This document shows positions 7,721-18,483 of a DNA stretch of 64,000 nucleotides, one piece after another (positions within the stretch are counted from its first letter, which is position 1; each line of letters opens with the position of its first letter). Position numbers and translations under genes: made by a program. The notes below the pieces were generated by a model. The model saw only the letters and a list, made by a program, of their open reading frames with translations, had not been told where the DNA came from and did not search any database. This DNA comes from Bacteroides sp. (GTDB taxonomy: Bacteria; Bacteroidota; Bacteroidia; Bacteroidales; Bacteroidaceae). The stretch covers positions 1-64,000 of the forward strand of contig JAJBTC010000057.1 of the NCBI GenBank assembly GCA_020861095.1, in the 5' to 3' direction.

Positions 7721-10591
7721 TTATTTAAATATGTCCCAACGCAATCCGATCTGTCCTTTCACTCCGTACCATTCGCAACTGGTGAGTCTGCGGCTGTCGC
7801 CCATAAACTGCTTGAGGGGTTCGTTGGTAAGGTTGTTCATCTCTAAGAAGGCTTTTACCTTGTTGCTGAGATCTACCGTAGCAGAAGCATCTACCGTGAA
7901 GTTGCGGGCTGTCCAGATGTAATAATCGGGTCCCAGGTTCTGGTTGATGGTAGCGATGGACTTTCCGCGGTAATTCCCGGCGAGCCTCACCATGACCCGT
8001 CCTTTTTCGTAGAACAGGATGATATTGGCCATGTTCTTAGACTGGTCGGGAAGATTGGATCTGTCCCTTACTACCGTACCGTCTGACAGGCTGCGCGGTA
8101 CCTTCACCCGACTGTCGATAAAAGTATAGTTGACCTCCATTCCCAGTCCGCTCCAGGCACCCGGAAGGAAATCGAACCGTTTATTTATACCGGCTTCGAA
8201 ACCCAGCAGACGGGCACTCTGCAGGTTCCTGGCCTGGGTGAGTACGTAGCTGTTGCCCCCATCGGTATAGTAGCTTATGTCTGTGAAGATCACGTCTTTG
8301 ATGTCTTTGTAGAAGACTCCTCCGGAGATGAGACCGACGTTGTCGAAATAGTACTCTGCCATCAGGTCGAAGTTATTGGCATAGGTCGGATCCAGGTCCT
8401 GGTTCCCTTTCGATACGACAATGGGGTTACCCGTCATATCCATAGACTCTCCCGGGGTCATATCCCCGAAGTTGGGACGTACGAACGTGCGGGTATAGGC
8501 AAAACGGAGGTTGGTACGGTCGTTTATTTCGTATTTCAGGTGCAGCATGGGCAACAACATGTTGTAGTTGTTTTCCTTTTTGGTGGGTGTGATCTCCGTC
8601 ACTGCCGGACTTCCCGATACGGTGGCCTGAGATCCTTTCAGGGTAGTCATCGTATACTCGTTGCGCACCCCGCCGACGATGCGGAATTGAGGAGTCACTT
8701 CGTAGTCTGCCATTACATAACCTGCCAGCACGTTCTCCGTCGCTTTGTAGATATTGGTGGCATTGGAGGCGGAGGTATAGTCTCCGAAACCGTTTGCCTC
8801 AAGGAAAGAAGGCTGGAACAGATCAAACAACTGCTGTTTGGTGAGCGGGTCTACAATGTATCGGTTGTAATTACCATCCATACCTTTGAAATATCCGTTG
8901 CCAATGGGGAAACTTCCCTGTTGCAGGTCGCTTAGTTTCACCAGATCGGGCGAACCCGGTATGCCGAGTGCCGCACCGGGCAGGTAGACAAAGTTGGAGC
9001 CGAAATAACTGTCTCTGGACTTGTTCCGGTATTTCATTCCGGCTTTGAGTTTGAGTCGGGTAGTTGGGTCTACTTTCAGGTTGAGCTGGAAACTCTGATC
9101 GTGCTCTTTGTTGTCCAACTGGGAGATCACCAACTGTTGCAGGGTAAGTTTGGCCGGATCCAGGATTTCGGAATAATCGTTGATACCGGGATCGAAGTTC
9201 AACGGCTTACCCCCTACTCCGTTGGGAGAGTCGAATCCCCAGTAACGGAGTCCGTCGCCGGACAGGTTGTTGAAACCGCTGGTGATATTTTGTTTGAAGG
9301 TAGCGATCGGCAACCCTTTGTGATCGGAGATGGAAGGAGTATCCAAGAAATAGCTGGATGTATAGTTGCTGTAGCCCCAGTCTACTGCCACCTTGCTGCT
9401 GAGTTGATGTTCGCCACCCACTTCTCCTCCCGTCAGACGGGTCTGGTAGTAGGAGTAGCGGTAGTTGTACTGGAACTGGCTGCTGTTGTAATTGACATAA
9501 GATTCGTATACCGGACGAATGTCATTGAACTTGTCATAGAGTCCGCGGAAAGTGATCTTATGATCGTTATTGAATTTGTATTCCAGTCCCATGTTGACTC
9601 CGTAAGTCTGGCGTTTTCCCATGTAGCGTTTGAGCATCACGGAGTTGATGGAATTTCTCTGTGCGGGATCATCGTAAGAGGTGTTGTAACTTACGTCGAA
9701 GCTGTCCGAACCCCACTGGCGGTCCCAGATGGCTCCTACCAGGATCACCCCCAGTTTGTCGTTGAAGAAACGGTCGCCATAGACTACAGAACCGTTGTAG
9801 GTACCGTTGTCTGAGAAAGCATTGTATCCACCTGCCATACTGATGCCTAATTTGCGTTTTACGGGTGCGGTACGGGTGATGAAATTGACCGATCCGCCGA
9901 TGGCATCTCCCTCCCAGTCGGGCGTGAGGGCTTTGGCTACCTGTACATACTGGATCAGTTCCGAGGGTACGGCATCCAGTACGGACGAGCGATTGCCCAT
10001 GACGTTGGAGCTGGGCAGGCGACTGCCGTTGAACAGCGTGGAGGTCCATGCAAAAGGTGTGCCGCGGACAGTGGCCTGGTCGGCCTCTCCGTGGTAGCGG
10101 GCCACGGCCACTCCCTGAATGCGTTGTACGGCTTCGGCGGCGTTGCGGTCGGGCAATTTACCTACCGCATCCGATGCCACAATGTCCATCATGGCAATGG
10201 AGGCTTTCTTGATGTCGTAGGCTTTGCGCTGCGACGGGGCCATGGTACCACTGATCACCACCTCTCCCAGCAACAGTTCGTCGGGTTCGAGGAATATAGT
10301 TCCCAGGTCGTTGATACCGCTGGTGACATTCACCTGGCGGCTGATCTCCTGATAGCCGATGTAGGAGATCCGTACGTCGTATGCGCCGGTATCTTTCAGC
10401 TGAAGATTGAAAAGACCGTTCAGATCTGTCACCGTGCCCTGTTGCAGGGCCTGGATATGGATCGTTACCCCCGGCAGCGGACCATCGTCGCAAACGATCT
10501 CCCCTTTTATCATCTGGGCATACAGGGTAACAGGAAAGCTGCACAGACACGCAAGCAGCAGGGTAACCCATAAAATCATATTCTTTTTCAT
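7721..10591 (-). CDS. TonB-dependent receptor with carboxypeptidase-like N-terminal domain
   Basis: 956 aa; plug domain (DIKKASIAMMDIVASDAVGKLPDRNAAEAVQRIQGVAVARYHGEADQATVRG), ends in aromatic-rich beta strand. Confidence 0.93.
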   Translation of the reverse strand: MKKNMILWVTLLLACLCSFPVTLYAQMIKGEIVCDDGPLPGVTIHIQALQQGTVTDLNGLFNLQLKDTGAYDVRISYIGYQEISRQVNVTSGINDLGTIFLEPDELLLGEVVISGTMAPSQRKAYDIKKASIAMMDIVASDAVGKLPDRNAAEAVQRIQGVAVARYHGEADQATVRGTPFAWTSTLFNGSRLPSSNVMGNRSSVLDAVPSELIQYVQVAKALTPDWEGDAIGGSVNFITRTAPVKRKLGISMAGGYNAFSDNGTYNGSVVYGDRFFNDKLGVILVGAIWDRQWGSDSFDVSYNTSYDDPAQRNSINSVMLKRYMGKRQTYGVNMGLEYKFNNDHKITFRGLYDKFNDIRPVYESYVNYNSSQFQYNYRYSYYQTRLTGGEVGGEHQLSSKVAVDWGYSNYTSSYFLDTPSISDHKGLPIATFKQNITSGFNNLSGDGLRYWGFDSPNGVGGKPLNFDPGINDYSEILDPAKLTLQQLVISQLDNKEHDQSFQLNLKVDPTTRLKLKAGMKYRNKSRDSYFGSNFVYLPGAALGIPGSPDLVKLSDLQQGSFPIGNGYFKGMDGNYNRYIVDPLTKQQLFDLFQPSFLEANGFGDYTSASNATNIYKATENVLAGYVMADYEVTPQFRIVGGVRNEYTMTTLKGSQATVSGSPAVTEITPTKKENNYNMLLPMLHLKYEINDRTNLRFAYTRTFVRPNFGDMTPGESMDMTGNPIVVSKGNQDLDPTYANNFDLMAEYYFDNVGLISGGVFYKDIKDVIFTDISYYTDGGNSYVLTQARNLQSARLLGFEAGINKRFDFLPGAWSGLGMEVNYTFIDSRVKVPRSLSDGTVVRDRSNLPDQSKNMANIILFYEKGRVMVRLAGNYRGKSIATINQNLGPDYYIWTARNFTVDASATVDLSNKVKAFLEMNNLTNEPLKQFMGDSRRLTSCEWYGVKGQIGLRWDIFK

Positions 10592-10603
10592 CGGGATCCG
10601 TTC

Positions 10604-11434
10604 TTAGAAGGTGAATTTATTTTTGAACGCGGTTCTCTCCTGTGGGCCCATTCCGAATTCTTTTTCCATGAAGGCTTCCACACTTCCGTATTCATCGCCC
10701 AGCGCGCCGAAGAAGGCTTCCAGGAATTCCGGACGGAGCTTCATCTTCTCTTCGAGCTGTTCTACGGAGATACCTACCTTTTCGGCAATTCCATCGTACA
10801 TCCCTCTGTTCATATCGCGGAGGTAGAAGTTAGAAGCGACATAATCTGCGGTAATCACCTCCATGGGTACATCTAAGGTGTAGAGGATCAGCGCGGTGGC
10901 CATACCGGTACGATCTCTTCCGCCCGTACAGTGATAGAGCAGAGCTGCATCTTCCGCGGGCTGCTCCATCAGTTTGGCAAACAGCGTACGGAAACGATCT
11001 CCGGCATACTGTACGCTGAGCTTGCCGTAGAAGGAGAGTAGAAAATTGTCGTCTTTGAGCAAAGAGATCATATCGTTGGGATCTCCTACATGATCGCTAC
11101 CTGCCGGACACAAAGTGTAGTCGGTTCCCGGCAGCAAGCGGTCGGGCGAAGCGGCAGCCTCTTGTGTACCTCTGAAATCGACCACGGTGTAGATGTGGCG
11201 CGCTGCCAGCAACTCCATGTCCTGATCTGTAAGTTTACCGATATCAGCGGAGCGGTATATCTTACCGCTTACGATCGTGCGGCCGTCTCTGGTCTTGTAC
11301 CCGCCAATGTCGCGGAAGTTATACGCTCCCTGTACAGGTACTACTCTGAAAAGCGAATCGGCGATCTGCGCACTTGCCAGCAGGGGAGACAAGCATACGC
11401 TGATACTTAATAAGATGTGTTTTATCCTTTTCAT
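10604..11434 (-). CDS. Secreted tyrosine-protein phosphatase (Y_phosphatase3-like)
   Basis: NFRDIGGYKTRDGR and P-loop HCTGGRDRTGMA; signal peptide. Confidence 0.88.
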   Translation of the reverse strand: MKRIKHILLSISVCLSPLLASAQIADSLFRVVPVQGAYNFRDIGGYKTRDGRTIVSGKIYRSADIGKLTDQDMELLAARHIYTVVDFRGTQEAAASPDRLLPGTDYTLCPAGSDHVGDPNDMISLLKDDNFLLSFYGKLSVQYAGDRFRTLFAKLMEQPAEDAALLYHCTGGRDRTGMATALILYTLDVPMEVITADYVASNFYLRDMNRGMYDGIAEKVGISVEQLEEKMKLRPEFLEAFFGALGDEYGSVEAFMEKEFGMGPQERTAFKNKFTF

Positions 11435-11789
11435 TACAATCTGTTAAAATGATTTTCCGGATGCAAAAGAAGAGGATATACATTACACAGGGGTTACAGA
11501 GAAATGAGATTGATGTGTCTTTTGTATTGCATCTGCTTTACATGTTCTCAAGAGAAAGCAGGATGTAGGATTGGAAATATAAGTTGTCTCCCTCATGTAG
11601 AGACGCATATTTGCGTCTCCCTGATGTGCGAATCTTTTTTAGACAGAAGAACAAAAGAACAGATAAAACAATCCAATGAAACAGAGTGATCTGAATCGTA
11701 AATAGTAAATCGTCCAACGTTCTTTCATGTGAATGATCAGATAAGGGTCAGGACCGAAGGGAGTAATCGTAAATCCATACGTTTCCCTG

Positions 11790-13949
11790 TTATGGACCCA
11801 ACGCCACTTCCGCGATCCAGGCCCAGAGATTGAATATAAGTTTTTCGGCATTGTTTGCAGTATCTATACGGGTATTGGCATTCAACCATTCCGTACCCTG
11901 AGTGGCATTGCCTCCTTTATCGCTGTAATAGAGGTCTATATCACCGCTGTAAATGATATGCCGATCCAGATCTACCCCAAGCACAACACCTCCTGTAGTG
12001 CCTCCGACAAGAATGGGAGTAATGTTGTTGGCACGCGCATCTTCCAGGCTGATCTCACCGTGAGTGGTATCGTAGCAGCGGAATTGCAGGGAAGAACTGA
12101 CTACCCCAAAAGGACCCTCTACTATACCTGCGGGAGCATCCGGATGCAAAAGGTAAGGCTTGACGTCCGTTTTGTGCTCAAAAGGTACTCCCAGTGCATC
12201 CATGGTAGCCTTGTTTGTGCTGGTATTGTCGTATTGTACGATCAATACCCGATTGGGTTTTTCGTCTATCCAGTGAATCACATGATCCGGTCTGGGATTG
12301 CCTGCATAGGTGAGATACACCACATCAAACGCATTGATGAGCAGATCGGGTATCTCATATACAGACATTCCCCCGAATTCAAATCCATTGAACCGGAAAG
12401 GAGTATCCGGACCGAAATTACTTGTATCCCGCAGTTTGCGCACCATGGCTGCCGGACGATCCGGTGCCACCGCACCGGGAAATACCGCATTTCCGAATCT
12501 GCCGATCTCCAGAAGAGAGCCATAGATAAGGATCTGCCGGTTGCTGCGTGAGATGAGACCCTGATGGATATCACAGGTCAGGGAAAGCCTGTCGGCACGG
12601 ATACGCAGCGTCCGGGTACGTCGTTTTCCGGTGGTATTTTCCTGCAAAGTGGTGAAGGTTATGCGGGTACCATCGTCGTTGACGGAAAGCCGGAACCACC
12701 CTTCGTCATCGACGATTGCCGCTCCTCCGGGATAGAGAGTTCCGGAAGTTTCATTGCCGGCATCATCCAGCCAGTAGACGTGATAAGTATCCAGACTGGT
12801 ATCTACTTCAAGGAACTTTTTGTCACCTGCTATCGCATCCAGCATCAGTTCCCGGGCAGAAACAGCCAGGTGATTTACGCCATCGAAACTCATATGGACG
12901 CTGTTCTCGTTCCATTCTTTGATCTCTGCCTGCATCTGGGAAGAGGTATTGCGGGAGGCATCCCCGGGAGTCTCCCATCCGCGTCCCACTACTTTCTGAA
13001 TGGTAAAGACATAGTTGTGATTACGAAGCACCTGCCCGAAGAGTTCGGGTTTTCCTTCCGGCACAAAATCCATCCGGTAATAGCTGGGCGACGTGTCTCC
13101 TTTATATATTCCTCCGATCACCACACACGTAGCTTCAAGTACCTGCCGGTCTTTTTCCGTCACAACGGCAGACTCGGGAAGATAGAGGGGGATATTCGCT
13201 TCATCCACCCGTTCGACGGCTTCCGTATGGATGTTCGCAACGGAACCGCCGGGAATAGTAGGAGCCGTAACGGCTTCTTCTCCGGGCTCATCCGAAAGGA
13301 TACTGATCTTCTGATGGGCACGGAAAAGCTGTACCGACAGTAACTCAAAATCACTGGGTACTCCGTTATACACATCTACCCGGGCTATCGAACGGGTGAG
13401 TTTCAGAGAAACTTCCTGATGAATGGTGATACCGGAAGGCAAAAGCAATTCGGCCGACATGGGCAGTATGCCTTCCATGCCTGTGGATACTTCCGGATAG
13501 TTACGGATGACCCCGGCTTTTACCTCTGCTTCGGTCGCGTTTACAGGTATGCCGGATACATCCTGCGCGGCATTGGCAAGTACCAGCAATTTCAACGGTG
13601 AACCGGTAGCTACCAGCCGGGCATTGAAGTAATATGCACTCTCCGCGCCCGAAGATAAGGATTGCCCTTCTACCTGATAGCGATACAGATAGTGGTCACC
13701 GGACTTTTCGAGTACCAATATAGTTATGTTCTCTACTACTCTTTCCAGGGGAAGCGCGTTTCGGATCTGTCCGGGCAACACTGCTGAGGGAACCTGTACA
13801 TTCATAAACAAGGTTACCTCTTCACCCGGCTTTATTCCCGGATCCATGTACTCCGGATCCTGACAAGCCGAGACACTCCATACAAGCAGTGAAAGAAAAA
13901 ATATTATTTTTCCGAATTTCATTGTGTCTTTGGTTTGATTACATGCCAC
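11790..13949 (-). CDS. Fimbrial accessory/tip-like lipoprotein of the Mfa-type cluster
   Basis: Lipobox (WSVSACQ), fimbrillin-like N-terminus (VTLFMNVQVPSAVL...), co-oriented with Mfa1/Mfa2 genes. Confidence 0.6.
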   Translation of the reverse strand: MACNQTKDTMKFGKIIFFLSLLVWSVSACQDPEYMDPGIKPGEEVTLFMNVQVPSAVLPGQIRNALPLERVVENITILVLEKSGDHYLYRYQVEGQSLSSGAESAYYFNARLVATGSPLKLLVLANAAQDVSGIPVNATEAEVKAGVIRNYPEVSTGMEGILPMSAELLLPSGITIHQEVSLKLTRSIARVDVYNGVPSDFELLSVQLFRAHQKISILSDEPGEEAVTAPTIPGGSVANIHTEAVERVDEANIPLYLPESAVVTEKDRQVLEATCVVIGGIYKGDTSPSYYRMDFVPEGKPELFGQVLRNHNYVFTIQKVVGRGWETPGDASRNTSSQMQAEIKEWNENSVHMSFDGVNHLAVSARELMLDAIAGDKKFLEVDTSLDTYHVYWLDDAGNETSGTLYPGGAAIVDDEGWFRLSVNDDGTRITFTTLQENTTGKRRTRTLRIRADRLSLTCDIHQGLISRSNRQILIYGSLLEIGRFGNAVFPGAVAPDRPAAMVRKLRDTSNFGPDTPFRFNGFEFGGMSVYEIPDLLINAFDVVYLTYAGNPRPDHVIHWIDEKPNRVLIVQYDNTSTNKATMDALGVPFEHKTDVKPYLLHPDAPAGIVEGPFGVVSSSLQFRCYDTTHGEISLEDARANNITPILVGGTTGGVVLGVDLDRHIIYSGDIDLYYSDKGGNATQGTEWLNANTRIDTANNAEKLIFNLWAWIAEVALGP

Positions 13950-14155
13950 CTATGGGTGGACATTCGTGTTCATTCTTTCAGCAGTGGATCTGCTTTTCCG
14001 CAGGTAACATCCCACAGCGGCTTCATACGGATCCTTCCTGACCGATCTTCCGCAGCTGCCGCTTCCTGGGTTCTTTCTACAAACCAGGTATCCGGCAAAC
14101 AGAAGCGGCAAGTAAACAGGTCAGGTCTCCGGAAACCCGGTAAACGCATCCTCTG

Positions 14156-15130
14156 TCAGAGTCTGCTGATGAGTTCTCTCTGTTCTTTGAAGAATTTATA
14201 ACGTTGCACTTCGGCACTTTGCGTGATGAGGGTAGAGAACTTACGCAGAGACTGGATCCACCCTTTCAGGTTGTCAAACACCCGCTGGTCGTGTGAGAGG
14301 ATGGAATTCAGATTGTATACCTTGATGAGGCTCATCTTCTCTTCTCCGGATTGCACGTAGGCGCAGGAGGTTTCGAAATTGATGTGGCATACATACATCT
14401 GCAATTCGTTGCCATTGGGAAACGCTCCGGTCTTGGCCAGCGCTTCTACTTCGTTCAGGATCTGCAGCATTTCATTTTTAAGATGTCCGATATTCTCTTC
14501 GGATATCATCTGTACATCCCGGAAATACCGGATGTCGTTGACTAAGGAGAAGAACGCGCGGTTGTCCCAGATATAGACGCTCCGGTCGAATTCACGACTT
14601 ACCTCCACGAGGTATTGCTGCCTGACACGCAACTCCTGCGTAAGTTCCACATCTTCGTAACTGAATACCGTATGCTCGTCCACCAGCGCGTCTTGCTGAT
14701 AGAGCCATTTGAACAGGTGAAACCGGGAGAGCGCCGGATAATTGAACTGTATACCAAGCACAATGCGGTTGGAGGCATCCCACAGTTCATTGGGCTTTTT
14801 ACGCGAGAGTACCTGGAAAGCAGTTCCATACTGATCCAACGTATCCGAATAGATCTCCAGATGAGGTTTGCCCTGCATGTATTTCATATCCAGCAGCGCT
14901 TCTCCGGCCGACTTCACTCCTGTGAGCTGGTCCAGCGAAATACCGATCTTACGGGAGATGGTTATCGCTTCGGCCAGCGTAAAAGGTACTTCACCCCGGT
15001 ATCTCCGGTATACAGCCTCTTTGCCCAGCGGAAGTATATCCATCAGATAATTTGCCACAGTGGTTCCTTTGGGAAGTCTGCTACGGATGAGTTGTATCAA
15101 TTCTTTGTTTAATGTATCTGGTGTCAACAT
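14156..15130 (-). CDS. HTH transcriptional regulator, paralog of 57360 and 58379 genes
   Basis: N-terminal HTH VANYLMDILPLGKEAVYRRYRGEVPFTLAEAITISRKIGISLDQL; same length and layout as the two later paralogs. Confidence 0.75.
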   Translation of the reverse strand: MLTPDTLNKELIQLIRSRLPKGTTVANYLMDILPLGKEAVYRRYRGEVPFTLAEAITISRKIGISLDQLTGVKSAGEALLDMKYMQGKPHLEIYSDTLDQYGTAFQVLSRKKPNELWDASNRIVLGIQFNYPALSRFHLFKWLYQQDALVDEHTVFSYEDVELTQELRVRQQYLVEVSREFDRSVYIWDNRAFFSLVNDIRYFRDVQMISEENIGHLKNEMLQILNEVEALAKTGAFPNGNELQMYVCHINFETSCAYVQSGEEKMSLIKVYNLNSILSHDQRVFDNLKGWIQSLRKFSTLITQSAEVQRYKFFKEQRELISRL

Positions 15131-15281
15131 ACGTCTTTAATTCTATAAAACTATACCCTACCGGCTTTTCCTGGTGACAGCTTTTTCACGGGAGTATCCA
15201 AAAAAAAGCAAACCTCCGCCCGATTATAACAATCGGAAAAGGCAATCTGTTTGTTTGCTTCCCCACGGGTGTTCTTCCTGG

Positions 15282-16202
15282 TCACAGATCCGGCTGTACG
15301 GACACGGAGTCCCAGGGATCTACACCCACTTCCACTCCGTGAGATCCGAAAGAGAAATAAACCGGGATCGTAATCTCATGTATCCCTTCCACACGGATCT
15401 GGTGGGTCTCCATAAAACTTTGCAAACTTAATGTATAGAAGATCTCCCCTTCTTTCTGTCGGATATGGATCTCAATGGGATTTTCGTCCGGGAACCTCAG
15501 CAGACTGAAATATCCGGAAAGAATATCCTTTCCGTCCTTTTCCAATGCAGGCACTACCACACCCGGCTCTCCCGAAAGATCCATAGAGAAATCGTATCGG
15601 ATGGGAAGACCGATGATCTCTACCTGCGGTATCTTCGTCTCATCGGGAGAAAGATGTTTCCAGCCTCTCAGATGGATCTCCATATCGATATGAGCGGAAG
15701 CAAAAGTGATGGTTTCGGTCACAGTCCCTTTTGCATCTACCCGGAAAGAGGCGCGTCCATAATAAAGAGAGTCCATGGTTGTGATCTCTTTCCCGTCTTC
15801 GCCGTGTACCAGCAGATAATCGGTCAGTTCCTGTATTTCCCGGGAATGAAATTCTTCTCCGGCCCGCCAGGCATTTCCCCAGCACACCGCGTGATATTCT
15901 CCCTGTGGAAGTTGCAACTGTATCCCCTGACGGTTGTTCAGTTCGTTCTTACCCACCTCGTACCTGCGGATGCTGCTGTAAGAGTGATCCATGACATAGA
16001 CAGTCACCCGTTCTACCTTACGCGGAAAAATATCCTCCTCCCCGTCTCCATAATAGAGAAAAGAAAGGTCGACGTTCCAGGGCAACGGACAATCGCTCAG
16101 GTCTTCTCTGATACATGCCGTAAGCAGAAAAGAGAGTGCGAAACATAAAAAAATAATTTTGTTGATCTTTGACATAAGAATATTTACGATGTACGGATTC
16201 AC
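15282..16202 (-). CDS. FimB/Mfa2-family fimbrial anchor subunit
   Basis: Lipobox LLTACIREDLSDCP, typical Mfa2 N-terminus. Confidence 0.85.
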   Translation of the reverse strand: MNPYIVNILMSKINKIIFLCFALSFLLTACIREDLSDCPLPWNVDLSFLYYGDGEEDIFPRKVERVTVYVMDHSYSSIRRYEVGKNELNNRQGIQLQLPQGEYHAVCWGNAWRAGEEFHSREIQELTDYLLVHGEDGKEITTMDSLYYGRASFRVDAKGTVTETITFASAHIDMEIHLRGWKHLSPDETKIPQVEIIGLPIRYDFSMDLSGEPGVVVPALEKDGKDILSGYFSLLRFPDENPIEIHIRQKEGEIFYTLSLQSFMETHQIRVEGIHEITIPVYFSFGSHGVEVGVDPWDSVSVQPDL

Positions 16203-16392
16203 GATTTACGATGAATAGAGCATACTACCTGATCAACAGATAAAGATACGGATGTAAAAAATGCCTTCTGATGGGTAGTTCCATGTACGCACTGACAGCC
16301 ATGTATACACATCATTTGTTTCATCTTCTCCTCCGATTTATATCTGCCTTGTGTTCTCCCTCGTAAATCGTAAATCCGTAAATCGTAAATCA
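16188..16392. repeat. Inverted-repeat element with CGTAAATC arms between Mfa1 and Mfa2 genes
   Basis: Left ttacgatgtacggattcacgatttacgatg; right cgtaaatcgtaaatccgtaaatcgtaaatc. Confidence 0.7.
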
Positions 16393-17559
16393 AACAATGG
16401 GTTTCACTTCTACTTCTACCCAGTCGAGAACCTCTACTGTTACCCAGATAGAGATCATGTCCGGTTCCGGAATAATTTCCAGGTGAGAGTCGTCGAAAGC
16501 CAGTGTCTTCATACGGTATACCTTACCCGATTCCAGCGTAGAGAGTTCGTTGCCGCTCATATCCCTGAACCCTTTCACGGTCAGGTACTGATCGGCCTGG
16601 TTTTTGCCGTTCGTATCTACCACATCCGTAAACTTCACGATGATATGTGCTACCTGAGGAGCCTGGCCGAATACCTGATAGGCCCAGGTGCTCCCTGCCA
16701 CAGGTTTCATATTTGCTTTTTCTTCTGTTACGGTTACCACCTGTCCTACTTCATCAAACATCGTAGAATAGTAGGTGTAGGCAAACTCGTTGCCACCGAT
16801 CTTGTATGTATCGGTATCCGAACCGTTGTTCACCAGATGGGTCGGAGCAAAATCTCCCAGTCCCAGATCAGCTACGGAATAGTAGTTGTTGATAAAAATA
16901 CCATCCAGCGTAAAAGAGGTTAGTTTGCCGGTATAGGCCAGTTCGTCCAGTTCGATACGGGCATTGACCGGAGCCACTCTCACATGTGCGTAGTGCTCTG
17001 TCTCCTGACTCTGGTTCTGACGGGTATTTACGTTGCCGTTGCCATACAACAACGCTGCCAATCCGTCGTTTTGCGAGGCATACGAAGAATAGTTTACCTG
17101 TTGGATATTCAGCAGGGTAGCTTCGATGTCCGAAAGAGGGGTACCTTTGGCAGTAGGGAAAGCCGCGTACGCTCCTGCCTGATCTGCAGAGTCGTGGTTA
17201 CCCACTACATATACCACCTTCACATCCACAGGAATGCCTTTGAATTCTTTACCCCCTTCCCGGGTGATCTCTTCTATGGTGGCATCTGATCCGGCACCTC
17301 CTACGGTACGTACCGCGTAGACTTTCGGATCGGCTTCCGCGCCTACGAAATAGATCAGAGCAGAGGAGAGAGTGGCTTTTGTACCTCCGGCATTGTTTTC
17401 TGCCGAACGTGTCTGAGCTACATTTCCCGCCTCAAAACGGAGGAATATACTTTTTGTTTCCTGGTCTTCACCCGGATTCACGGGTGTATCGTCGTTTTTG
17501 TCGCATGCTACAAAAAACAGGGAGCTCAACATTCCCAATAATAACATTCTAATTTTCAT
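16390..17559 (-). CDS. Mfa1-family major fimbrial subunit
   Basis: Lipoprotein signal (FFVACDKND); fimbrillin features; C-terminal WVTVEVLDWVEVEVKPIV donor-like strand. Confidence 0.85.
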   Translation of the reverse strand: MKIRMLLLGMLSSLFFVACDKNDDTPVNPGEDQETKSIFLRFEAGNVAQTRSAENNAGGTKATLSSALIYFVGAEADPKVYAVRTVGGAGSDATIEEITREGGKEFKGIPVDVKVVYVVGNHDSADQAGAYAAFPTAKGTPLSDIEATLLNIQQVNYSSYASQNDGLAALLYGNGNVNTRQNQSQETEHYAHVRVAPVNARIELDELAYTGKLTSFTLDGIFINNYYSVADLGLGDFAPTHLVNNGSDTDTYKIGGNEFAYTYYSTMFDEVGQVVTVTEEKANMKPVAGSTWAYQVFGQAPQVAHIIVKFTDVVDTNGKNQADQYLTVKGFRDMSGNELSTLESGKVYRMKTLAFDDSHLEIIPEPDMISIWVTVEVLDWVEVEVKPIV

Positions 17560-18483
17560 TCTGTTAAATTTATGTGTAATTACAAAATATACGGAGTTGC
17601 CGCATTTGCGTTCCTACGCGCCCTGATCCGGAGATCACGCGTGTTGTATCCGGAAGAGTATGGGTAGTTACACCGCATATCCTTCTTACCTGAATAGCTG
17701 ATAAATCTGATGGGTAATTTTACATGGATACTTTGATTCAAAAGCAGCAAGATGTTTCTTTAAAAATTCGCATTTGATAGAGTTCAGGTCTGTTGTTTCA
17801 GTTTACGTTCTGTCTAAATCATTTTTCTTTACTAAGGAATATTCGTTACTCCAAATACGTGTCACTACACCGTCAGTGTCGACAAACCCGCCGGTTGTAT
17901 TTGATCCGACAAAGATAAGCCACACGGTTTATAGATTTGTTTCTGGAACAGACAATACACATGGTATTTATTTTCTAATAACAAAACAATAATGAGATCC
18001 AATGTATATACATGCAAAACTTATGTATAGTTATCTGTCTGTTTCCGATGTATCAGAGACAGGAAAAGACGTTTGTTCCTACAACAGAAAACAGAACAGA
18101 ACTGATTTTATCACAAACCGGAATACCGGAAAAGTGACAGATGGCTCAAAAGGAAGAAAGTGGATCAAATACTCTCCTTATTACTGACGCATAGAGGGGC
18201 AGGCGAGAAGAAAATACGGGTGCAGACCCGAGAGAGGTACAGCCAGCCAGGAGAAAACCAGAGATACGGTTCATGAAACAGATATGGGAAAACATTTCGG
18301 AAAAATTATTATAGAGCAAGAGCCTGCTCACACAGATGAAGTAAGGGCATGTGCTAACCGTGCCTGCCAGCGTGATGCAGCCGGCAGGCTAAGGTATATA
18401 CAGTTGCGAATCTTCTGTTTCCGGCCGCCAACCCACAGAAGAGCAGATCGGTATCTGCCGTACAGCGGGATACGACCCGGTCA

